Assembly (NCBI GenBank): GCA_013375455.1
Contig: JABXJT010000111.1
Coordinates: 1-14,586, forward strand
DNA from: Candidatus Helarchaeota archaeon
GTDB taxonomy: Archaea > Asgardarchaeota > Lokiarchaeia > Helarchaeales > HEL-GB-A
Reading direction: 5' to 3'
Length of the DNA stretch: 14,586 bases
Shown: one piece after another, positions 1 to 6,902 of the stretch
How positions within the stretch are numbered: the first letter of the stretch is position 1
How the letters are laid out: each line of letters opens with the position of its first letter
Translations under genes and position numbers: made by a program
The notes under the pieces: model-generated
What the model was told of the DNA's origin: nothing
The model's input: the letters and a program-made list of their open reading frames with translations, nothing else
The model's database searches: none

Positions 1-133
1 TAATATCACGCTCTACCAACGAATGATCTTTCCCTAATAATTGAATGATATCGATTAAACGAAGAACATACTCCGAGCCTAAGAGCATTCCGCAGTTAAT
101 TGATCCATTTTGTCTATAGTTGAGAAATTTCAT
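1..133 (-). CDS. Partial gene, 5' end only; possibly fumarylacetoacetate hydrolase family
   Basis: An open minus-strand frame starts at an ATG (complement of 131-133) and runs off the left edge after 44 codons with no stop. It begins MKFLNYRQNGSINCGMLLGS. The frame has an in-frame stop upstream and no other usable start before the ATG. A weak purine-rich AGGGATGA lies just upstream. The pattern 'MKF..Y..NG....G.L.G' followed by a helical 'LIDIIQLLG' stretch resembles the N-terminal cap of fumarylacetoacetate-hydrolase-family proteins, but the catalytic domain is outside the window, so this family call is a guess. It is divergent from the OsmC-like gene and may share its TATA region. Being an open frame this short, it could also be chance. 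Confidence 0.4.
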   Translation of the reverse strand, partial: MKFLNYRQNGSINCGMLLGSEYVLRLIDIIQLLGKDHSLVERDI

Positions 134-197
134 TACATCATCCCTGTAAGCTTTATCAAGAATTAAACGAAATGTAGTTAAGGGTGATTAATCTTAC

Positions 198-228
198 TTA
201 TAAAAATTGTTTAAATTAAATTTGGTGA
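198..228. promoter_or_regulatory. TATA box and ribosome binding site before the OsmC-like gene; possibly bidirectional
   Basis: TTATAAAAA at 198-206 is a good archaeal TATA box, centred about 33 nt before the ATG at 235, which places transcription start near 226-230. GGTGA at 224-228 lies 6 nt before the ATG and could act as a ribosome binding site if the transcript starts slightly upstream; otherwise the message is nearly leaderless. Read on the other strand the same bases give TTTTTATAAG, about 65-70 nt before the ATG of the leftward partial gene, so one A+T-rich core may serve both directions. Based on motif inspection only. Confidence 0.5.
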
Positions 229-234
229 ATGTAA

Positions 235-675
235 ATGCCTACACGGGTAAAAGCAACATTGATTGAAAATATTGCGTTCAAGGTTAATGTAAAGGATTTC
301 CCAGAATTCATCATGGATGAGCCGAAATCATTCCACGGAAATGATATGGGGCCCAGTGCCGGTGAATTTTTACTAGTGTCGATTGCCGGCTGCCAAGGGG
401 TCAGTTTCATGTTCGCCCTGCAAAAATTTGGGATTGAAGTAGAGGAAATGGTGGTTAATGTTGAATCGAAGATGACACATATTTTTCGTGAAAAATATGA
501 GCGAGAGATTCTTAATATAGTTAAAATAAACGTGGTAATTGATGTCAAACTCAAGGATCCAGAAGATGAGGAAGATCTTTTAGAATGTTTTGAAGTATAT
601 AGAAAGTATTGCGTTGTAACTACTTCAGTTGAGCATGGAATTCCTTATAGCGTGGAACTGAATCACCTAAAGTAG
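235..675 (+). CDS. OsmC/Ohr-family peroxiredoxin-like protein
   Basis: The 146-residue product fits the usual OsmC size of about 140 residues. OsmC/Ohr proteins are cytoplasmic dimers that reduce organic hydroperoxides with a pair of cysteines. Both signature positions are visible: C53 in 'GEFLLVSIAGCQG' (the usual 'P.E.LL.AL..C' helix) and C126 in 'YRKYCVVTTSVEHGIPYSVEL' (the usual 'a..yC.v...l..g.p...e' end). The N-terminal strands and G35-N36-D37 before P40 also match the family. The ATG at 235 is preceded by GGTGA with 6-nt spacing and a TATA box. It stands as a single gene, 74 nt before the GTPase gene on the same strand; a joint transcript is possible but not shown. Many archaeal OsmC-like proteins have no tested substrate, so hydroperoxide reduction is inferred from the two cysteines. 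Confidence 0.85.
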   Translation: MPTRVKATLIENIAFKVNVKDFPEFIMDEPKSFHGNDMGPSAGEFLLVSIAGCQGVSFMFALQKFGIEVEEMVVNVESKMTHIFREKYEREILNIVKINVVIDVKLKDPEDEEDLLECFEVYRKYCVVTTSVEHGIPYSVELNHLK

Positions 676-749
676 CGAAGGGGAATTTGCTGAATAAATT
701 TAAGGACATGTAAATTAATTGTTTTAGAAAATGACAAATGGGATAGAAA

Positions 750-1766
750 ATGCAATCAGGTAAAGGGTCCATTCTGAAAGGATTAGTGATTTCAAAATTC
801 GGAGATCTGGGACCTGAGCCCATTTCATGGTACCCAGATCAATTTAGTAATATGATGCTGACTGAAATTGCAGTAAAAGCAGTTTCTATTCTTGCAGGTG
901 AGGAAGGTGTCCCATCTCCCAAATTTCTTTCAGTTATACCCCTTCCTAAGTTTCATTTGGCCTCCGTGATTTACGTTTTTAAAATCCCCGACCCCCAAGC
1001 CCGGGGAGGGCTATTGGTTGGAACTACATCCATACTCTTTGACATTAAATTCATGTCTGTTATCTACCAAACGATAGACGACCTTACGCGGTTAATTTCA
1101 CCCATAGATAGTTTTATAACCAAACCTATTGTTGAAAATGAAGATATAACAGCTATCGTAAAGAGATTTTATGATTCTATAGAGGAATTTATCAATAATC
1201 GGCGAGAGGAAGAAATTACCCGATATAAAATCGCAGAGCGTGAAGAAATAAAGAAGTACGATGCAATTTATTCATTTAAAGTAGTCGTAGTGGGTGACCC
1301 TAGCGTGGGGAAAACGACGTTGGTCTTGCGGTATGTCGAGAGAGCGTTTCGTGAATTATACATACCAACTATCGGAGTCCAAGTTTCCTTAAAAAAAATG
1401 GAATTGGATAACATTTCTGTTAAGTTTAATTTGTGGGATATTGCAGGACAAGACCTTTTTAGCCAAGTCCGAGATAAGTTCTACGATGGAAGCCAGGCAG
1501 TAATCATACTATATGATATAACGAATCCGAAGACGTTCGAAGACGTGTTCCAATGGCATGCAGATGTCAAGCGGGTCTTAGGAGAAGTGCCGGGCTTCAT
1601 TATAGGTAATAAACTGGATTTACCTCGAAAAATTAGCCGCTTCGACGGAAACGAATTAGCAAAAAAATTAAATTTGCAGTTCACGGAAACTTCCGCCAAG
1701 AATGGTGTGAATATAGATTTTGTATTTGAGCAACTAGCTAAATCGCTTATTAAAAAAAATAAATAA
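750..1766 (+). CDS. Rab/Ras-like small GTPase with N-terminal longin-like domain
   Basis: The GTPase domain (about 175-338) has all G motifs: P-loop GDPSVGKTT 182-190, switch I threonine T207 in PTIG, WDIAGQ 229-234 with the catalytic-type Gln, NKLD 287-290 and TSAK 314-317. It should bind and hydrolyse GTP as a molecular switch. Residues 1-130 form a separate domain (GLVISKFGDLGPEPISWYP, helix 37-52, strands to about 98, helix 102-116) with a strand-helix order consistent with a longin/roadblock-like fold, followed by a charged helical linker 130-172. The C-terminus is ...KSLIKKNK with no cysteine, so no prenyl anchor as in eukaryotic Rabs; membrane attachment, if any, would come through the N-terminal domain or a partner. 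The start ATG has only a weak GGGAT upstream. The gene ends 4 nt from the convergent coiled-coil gene. GTPase identity is certain; the N-terminal fold is inferred. Confidence 0.92.
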   Translation: MQSGKGSILKGLVISKFGDLGPEPISWYPDQFSNMMLTEIAVKAVSILAGEEGVPSPKFLSVIPLPKFHLASVIYVFKIPDPQARGGLLVGTTSILFDIKFMSVIYQTIDDLTRLISPIDSFITKPIVENEDITAIVKRFYDSIEEFINNRREEEITRYKIAEREEIKKYDAIYSFKVVVVGDPSVGKTTLVLRYVERAFRELYIPTIGVQVSLKKMELDNISVKFNLWDIAGQDLFSQVRDKFYDGSQAVIILYDITNPKTFEDVFQWHADVKRVLGEVPGFIIGNKLDLPRKISRFDGNELAKKLNLQFTETSAKNGVNIDFVFEQLAKSLIKKNK

Positions 1767-1770
1767 TTAA

Positions 1771-4700
1771 TTAAATATACGCTCGAAATAGTTCAAAAAC
1801 GCGGTCGACCATTAGTCCCGCGCTTTTAAACTGAGTAAGCTCACCAGTCCACACTTTTAAATTCTCTTGGAACTCCCGTTCAAATTCCTTAGTGAATTCG
1901 GCTAATTTCAGTTCATGCCATTCAGAACTATTTCCATCAAGAATCAAGGCAGCAACGACTAATTCGCCCTGGTTTAAGATGATTTCAAATTCTTTATAAG
2001 CCATTTTTCGTATGGGGACGGATTTGGATTTGATTTCAGATCCAAAGGAGCCAATGGCTGTTAAGAAGCCACTAATCAGGTCGGGGTTAATTTCCCACGT
2101 CCCTAATTTTCGGTGAAATAGGGCTGTGCCCATATTACGATGAATGATTAGCAAATAACGTAGTTGAAGTAAATATTGTTTCTTATCTTCTATCTCTTTG
2201 GGAATTTCTTCCTTTCTTTCGAAATCTATTTCCAGAACCGCTCCCACCCCTTCTTTGATTTCTTCTAAAAATGCTTCGGTTTCTTCAGAAATAGGTTTTA
2301 AAGCGGATAACGTGAGATTATCATTAATGGGATCGAGGTTTCCCTCTAATCGGGAGCTAGACAGGAGATATACAAGTTGATCCTTTAATTGGGAAGATTT
2401 TATGTTAGTAGCTTTCGAAAGATATTTTAAATCCGTTCGATAGCCTTCAAAAGCTTTAACGACGAAATAAATTCGCTCAATCAATACATTTTCATTTAAG
2501 TTATTTTGAATCTTCTGCAAAACAGATTCAATTAAGGTTGTAGTTTTTTGCCAGGATTGCAGTTCTTCTTCGATTATTGTTGTGAAATCTGAAAACTTTT
2601 TTGAATTATCTTTGATAAAACCATCAATTTGGGAATTGGCCTTTATTATCAATGCACGAATGGTCTTGATGGTATTAAGTAACGTAGGTTCTTGGTTAAG
2701 CACGTCACTTTTTTCTAAAGCATTATCGTAAAGTTTCATTAAATTTGAAAAATCTTTTGTTAACAGCAATTTTTGATTTTTAATAATTAGCACTAGCTTA
2801 TTTTTTTGGGTAAGTAAATCTTTTTCTACACTAAGATTGTTAAGCTGACCGTCTAATGTTTGCATTGACTGCAGAATAAAATTTTTCTCTTTTTCCCAAT
2901 TTAAAACGACATTATTCACGAGTTTCTTAAAGGTTTTATATTGCTTCGAAACTTCCTTTATGGAAGCATTGATTTCGGTTTCAAATTGATTCGATGTTTG
3001 AATAAACTGAGAAGTGGCTGCGTCTAGTTTTGATTTTGCCTCAGAAAGATTTTCATGCTTTATTAAGATTTCTATATGTTCCTTAAGAGAATCTAATTTT
3101 TCTGTTTGAGTATCAATAAATTTCTTTACTTTAGTTTCAAGTTCATTTTTCTTGGTAAGTTCGGTTTTTTCGTGGAATCGTGTTAAAAGTTCTTCTTTTT
3201 TTGATAACCATTCAGTTTCTACCTGTTTCATCTTCTTATTAAGTGAAGTTCTAAATTCATCGAATTGAACGTTAAAATGAGAAATTTTAGCAACACTTGA
3301 CCCAATCAATTTCTCTAAATTTTGAGCAATCGTTGTTTTAAGAGCATTTATTTTCTCATCTTGTGCTTCTAATTCAGCTGATGCTGAATCAAATTCTCTA
3401 TTCTCAATTTTTTCTTTTATGAGTTTTTGGGTGTTATCTAATTGATCTTTATAATTTTTGATGTCCTCTTCTATTTTTTTAGGGATTTTCTCTCGCACTT
3501 CAAGAATACCCTTGCCCTCGTCGGAAATTTCCTTTAAAGATTCAATTATAGAATCGGATAATTTTTTTGACTCAATTATAATTTCAGGAATTTGGGATAA
3601 TTCAATGGATTCGCTGAACTGAGAATCTTTTTCCGAAAGATCCTTGATAAGTGCTTCAATGTTTCCATTTAATTCGTTAATGGTTGTACTTGCCAGTTGA
3701 TGATTTTTAAAGTTCTGCTGGAAGGTTTTTTTAAAATTTTGAGTCAATAAATCTACTTTATCCCTAACTTGATTGAGATATTCTTCGTAATTTTTAATCA
3801 ATCTTTGCTCTTCCGAAAGAGCTTCTTCGTGTGCTTTATCGTGTTCCTTTTTCTTAATGAGAACATTCATTTTTCCTTGAAATTTGTCCATGTAAGTTGA
3901 TAGAGCTTTCTTATTAACGGGCCACTGTTCTAAAAATTCAATAATGATTCCTTCAAAATCAACATACTCGAATTGGGATACGATTTTAGTGAGGCTCTTT
4001 TCGAAATTTTCAATTTCTTTCATAATTTCAATTTTTCCCAGTTTTAATCTTTCACGTGCTTGACCAATTTCTTTGACCTCAAGCCATCTTAAAATTTCTT
4101 GTTCAAGACTTTTTGGCAGATCAAGTAATGATTGGAAGTTCTTTTCAATCTCTTCGCGCTTTGGTAATATTTGGGCTTTCTCTGAGAAGATCTTATCGAC
4201 GGGGATTGGTTTATCCAACGAGAGTGCAAGGAATTTTCTCGGAAGCTTAATGCCTTGAAATATGTAATGTTTCTTGATTTTATGAATTTCCCCTTCAAGG
4301 AATTTTCTCACGAGGAAATCGATTATGACAGTTTTAACACGTTCTTCAGCATCATCAAACCGTTTGCTAAATTCGTTTAATTTCAACTCAGTTGGATTCT
4401 GATTTTGGATAATTTGAATCAAACTTTTACCAATATCATAGGTAATTTTATTGCTTTGGTCCAAATAATCATTGAAGTATTCTAATTGGTCAATAATTTT
4501 TCCGGGAAACCATTCCTTGGTGAGCATTTGGTAAGCTACACCTTCAACGAAATCGTTAGAAACGGAGTTTCTTTCAGAAATCGGGGTCAAATAGATTTTG
4601 TATTCGGAAAGACTCTGTTTAAGGATATCATCCTCTATCTGTTCTACTAAGGGATCAAAAATCGTGAGTGTGATTAGATACGATTGTATAGTGCTTAGAA

Positions 4701-5712
4701 TATTGGAGATGGTATCCATTATCTGCTCGGAATATCCACCATCATTTCGTTTTAATCCCACTAAAAAACTTTTAATTGGCCCTAGATGAATAAGATTGAG
4801 TTGCTTGAGTAGAGAAAACGTGGCAACGGCCCAGAATGTATCTGACATAACTGGAACTTTTTTGCCAACACCAAAGCCGCTATTTTTATGTTGAAATGGG
4901 ATCATATTTTGGAGTAAATCTAAATAATTAATTTCTTCGCCACTTTTTATAAGATAATAGCATAATATTTGAAAAATCCGTTCAATCTCTAGAGTATATT
5001 GATTTCTATCGAGAAAATTAATGAGGCTCTTCATATCAATTTTTTCAACACTTTCTAAAATGTATAATGCGTTGATAGCGAAAAATGTTGTTTTATAAGA
5101 GGGTTTCCCCTTACAAATAATACAATTATCCAATTCACAATGAACGAATCCTCGCTTTTTTTGAAGCGTGAGAATAAATTGAATATCTTCATTGAAATTA
5201 TCGTGGCAAAATTGGCATAAGTTTGACCACTTTGATGCTGATTTTTGAATCACTCTGTTGCAAATTACGCAGGGTGATTTTTCTGGAGTGAGTGGAGCAT
5301 CGCAATTAAAACATTTTTCCATTTTATAGAGTTGTTTTTGTCCACACTCGGGACAGAAAAGTTGTTCGTCAATCAGACGCTCTTTAAACACGCCCATTAG
5401 ATATAAAAGTGCAAGCGCATAAAAGGTTGACCATATATCTGGACTTTCACCATCTAATTTGCTAGTATATCCGCCCGTACTCATCCGATATTTCATTATA
5501 TGAGAAATAAGTTGCTTCCTGTTTGATTGTTGGAAAGTACCTAGTTTTTCTAAGCCGATACTCGCCCAAAAAGTTTCTTCTAGTGTATTATAAAAGCCAT
5601 CAGCATTTTGCTCTAATTCCAGAAACCCAATAATTCCTCTTGTGTCAATTGGAATGGTTAATTGATATTTTGAAGCCGTAACCTCGGTTATCCACAGGAG
5701 TTTATTCGTCAT
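1771..5712 (-). CDS. Giant multidomain protein: prenyltransferase-like helical repeats, zinc ribbons, long coiled coil, C-terminal longin-like domain
   Basis: This 1313-residue protein has no single named family that I recognise. Residues 20-110 and 205-350 contain helical repeats like prenyltransferase-beta/terpene-cyclase barrels ('ADGFYNTLEETFWASIGLEKLG', 'SPDIWSTFYALALLYLMG', 'SGFGVGKKVPVMSDTFWAVATFSLL'). The Asp-x-Cys zinc ligands expected in true protein prenyltransferases are not found before the TFWAVA segment, so catalysis is doubtful. Between them are zinc ribbons: C120/C123-C134/C137, C148/C151-C166/C169, and C192-C197-C200. Residues about 430-470 may be a winged helix. About 540-1130 is Lys/Glu-rich coiled coil. 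The C-terminal 128 residues (from YLLIIHRN) look longin/roadblock-like ('NPDLISGFLTAIGSFGSEI', 'FTKEFEREFQENLKVWTGELTQF') and resemble the cytoplasmic domain of the surface protein at 11768-14410. No signal peptide or membrane helix is present. A role as a cytoplasmic tether or scaffold for GTPase signalling is inference. Confidence 0.85.
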   Translation of the reverse strand: MTNKLLWITEVTASKYQLTIPIDTRGIIGFLELEQNADGFYNTLEETFWASIGLEKLGTFQQSNRKQLISHIMKYRMSTGGYTSKLDGESPDIWSTFYALALLYLMGVFKERLIDEQLFCPECGQKQLYKMEKCFNCDAPLTPEKSPCVICNRVIQKSASKWSNLCQFCHDNFNEDIQFILTLQKKRGFVHCELDNCIICKGKPSYKTTFFAINALYILESVEKIDMKSLINFLDRNQYTLEIERIFQILCYYLIKSGEEINYLDLLQNMIPFQHKNSGFGVGKKVPVMSDTFWAVATFSLLKQLNLIHLGPIKSFLVGLKRNDGGYSEQIMDTISNILSTIQSYLITLTIFDPLVEQIEDDILKQSLSEYKIYLTPISERNSVSNDFVEGVAYQMLTKEWFPGKIIDQLEYFNDYLDQSNKITYDIGKSLIQIIQNQNPTELKLNEFSKRFDDAEERVKTVIIDFLVRKFLEGEIHKIKKHYIFQGIKLPRKFLALSLDKPIPVDKIFSEKAQILPKREEIEKNFQSLLDLPKSLEQEILRWLEVKEIGQARERLKLGKIEIMKEIENFEKSLTKIVSQFEYVDFEGIIIEFLEQWPVNKKALSTYMDKFQGKMNVLIKKKEHDKAHEEALSEEQRLIKNYEEYLNQVRDKVDLLTQNFKKTFQQNFKNHQLASTTINELNGNIEALIKDLSEKDSQFSESIELSQIPEIIIESKKLSDSIIESLKEISDEGKGILEVREKIPKKIEEDIKNYKDQLDNTQKLIKEKIENREFDSASAELEAQDEKINALKTTIAQNLEKLIGSSVAKISHFNVQFDEFRTSLNKKMKQVETEWLSKKEELLTRFHEKTELTKKNELETKVKKFIDTQTEKLDSLKEHIEILIKHENLSEAKSKLDAATSQFIQTSNQFETEINASIKEVSKQYKTFKKLVNNVVLNWEKEKNFILQSMQTLDGQLNNLSVEKDLLTQKNKLVLIIKNQKLLLTKDFSNLMKLYDNALEKSDVLNQEPTLLNTIKTIRALIIKANSQIDGFIKDNSKKFSDFTTIIEEELQSWQKTTTLIESVLQKIQNNLNENVLIERIYFVVKAFEGYRTDLKYLSKATNIKSSQLKDQLVYLLSSSRLEGNLDPINDNLTLSALKPISEETEAFLEEIKEGVGAVLEIDFERKEEIPKEIEDKKQYLLQLRYLLIIHRNMGTALFHRKLGTWEINPDLISGFLTAIGSFGSEIKSKSVPIRKMAYKEFEIILNQGELVVAALILDGNSSEWHELKLAEFTKEFEREFQENLKVWTGELTQFKSAGLMVDRVFELFRAYI

Positions 5713-5864
5713 ACTGCAACCGATTAAATTATTTATTGGTATTTGATAAAATTTTTCAGAAGGATTTATTTCTTTTTTAAGGAAATAATAATCAATCTAA
5801 TAATTTTTTTTAATTATCCTTTCAAATTAATTATTTTTTATAGAAATTATTGATTTATGAAGTA
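5713..5864 (-). promoter_or_regulatory. A+T-rich spacer with probable promoter for the 1313-residue gene
   Basis: The spacer is almost entirely A+T. On the minus strand AATAAATAATTTAA (complement of about 5725-5738) lies 13-26 nt before the ATG and is the likeliest TATA-like element. A clear GGAGG site is absent, so the message may be leaderless or poorly marked. At 5766-5772 and 5782-5788 TTATTTC and GAAATAA can pair around a 9-nt loop; with nearby T runs this could help end the methyltransferase transcript, but such pairs are common in this composition. Confidence 0.3.
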
Positions 5865-6875
5865 TTAGTAGGCAATAATGTGTGTAATTTGAGGTATTAA
5901 GTTCATTCTTCTTATTTCTGAGAACTTCGCTATAATTAATAATTCTTCTAATTGATTAAATTCAAAAAGTCCCGCCTCGGGTGTTTCTAGATGGAGGAGT
6001 AAGTTCAATAAAACGTTGGATTTAGGGCTTATTCGTCCCTCATCAAGAAACATCTCTTGTAAAATTAATATTCCATTTGTTTTTAACCAATCACGTGCTT
6101 TTTTAAGGATTATAAGAGCATTTTTTGGTTTAAATGCCTGAATGAATCCACTCATGAGAATGACATCGAATTTCTCATTCAACTTAAGTTCCAAAACATC
6201 TGCTAACTTAATTTCGATTCTGTCTTGAAGTTTATATTTCTCTACATTTTTCCTAGCTTCATGTACAATTGCAGCAATCCAACCACCATCTACACCAACA
6301 CCTGTCAATTCAGGATTATTTAATGCAAAGTTAATTAAGTAGCTTCCCAGGCCGCATCCCAAGTCTAAAATATGGCAATTCTCTCTTAGAATTGGTATTT
6401 CCTGCATTAGTATGGGAACAGCTAAATTTGCAATCGGAGCGATAGATTCTACGGTATTCATTGCATGTTGCGTTTCCATCAATGGTCTCTTTCCTCTAAA
6501 TCGGGCTTCAATATCAGAAAAAACTTCAGGGATGATTTTCGTGTATTTACATAAATATCCAATGTAAGTTGATGAATGGGAAAGGAGATAATGTTTACTC
6601 CACCTTGAAAGATAAAATTCATCACGATCTTTTTCCAGATAACCACAAGCTGTAGCAGCTTCGCACCATGCTTTGGTCAATTCTTTTTCAAAACCAAATG
6701 TATTAGCAATGGTTTCTGCTTTAATTTTCTTTTTTTCTAAAAAATCGAAAATACCTAGCTGAATCCCAGCCGAAATAAAATGAAATTCTTGAAATGTATC
6801 AAGAATATTGATTAAATGCTGTATATCTTTAAGGCGCTTTTGTTTCTTCTTACTATTAGACGCCAATTTAATCAC
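5865..6875 (-). CDS. SAM-dependent methyltransferase with N-terminal winged-helix/dimerisation domain (O-methyltransferase-like)
   Basis: The 336-residue product has the two-part layout of class I O-methyltransferases of the hydroxyindole/caffeate type. An N-terminal helical winged-helix domain (about 15-100; 'AGIQLGIFDFLEKKKIKAETIANTFGFE') is followed by a Rossmann domain with SAM motif I 'ILDLGCGLGSYLI' (169-181), an acidic residue after strand 2 (GVGVDGG), 'IKLADVLEL' and 'FDVILMSGFIQAF'. It should transfer a methyl group from S-adenosylmethionine; the acceptor (small hydroxylated or ring compound, or quinone-like molecule) cannot be told from sequence. The start codon is GTG (complement of 6873-6875), the only start that keeps the basic N-terminus. 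It lies 27 nt downstream of the seryl-tRNA synthetase gene on the same strand, so the two are probably cotranscribed, with a palindrome between them instead of a ribosome binding site. Confidence 0.82.
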   Translation of the reverse strand: MIKLASNSKKKQKRLKDIQHLINILDTFQEFHFISAGIQLGIFDFLEKKKIKAETIANTFGFEKELTKAWCEAATACGYLEKDRDEFYLSRWSKHYLLSHSSTYIGYLCKYTKIIPEVFSDIEARFRGKRPLMETQHAMNTVESIAPIANLAVPILMQEIPILRENCHILDLGCGLGSYLINFALNNPELTGVGVDGGWIAAIVHEARKNVEKYKLQDRIEIKLADVLELKLNEKFDVILMSGFIQAFKPKNALIILKKARDWLKTNGILILQEMFLDEGRISPKSNVLLNLLLHLETPEAGLFEFNQLEELLIIAKFSEIRRMNLIPQITHIIAY

Positions 6876-6878
6876 TTA

Positions 6879-6898
6879 TAAATACTAATTAGTATTTA
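6879..6898. repeat. Perfect 20-bp palindrome in the SerRS-methyltransferase gap
   Basis: TAAATACTAA is followed directly by its exact reverse complement TTAGTATTTA, with no spacer. It fills most of the 27-nt gap between the synthetase stop and the GTG of the methyltransferase, where a ribosome binding site would be expected. It could be an operator for a dimeric regulator, a small RNA hairpin affecting translation of the methyltransferase, or chance in A+T-rich DNA. It also contains TATTTATA-like sequence on the minus strand, too close to the GTG for a normal promoter. Confidence 0.5.
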
Positions 6899-6902
6899 GA
6901 AC

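Noticed and set aside
1741..1790. Bidirectional terminator between the GTPase and 1313-residue genes
   Set aside because: The junction is A+T-rich with short T/A runs on both strands, but only 4 nt separate the stops and no clear stem is visible.
4073..4789. Plus-strand open frames opposite the 1313-residue gene (4073-4258, 4598-4789)
   Set aside because: They lie wholly inside a strongly supported minus-strand gene, have no ribosome binding sites and encode no recognisable protein; they are antisense shadows of a coiled-coil gene.
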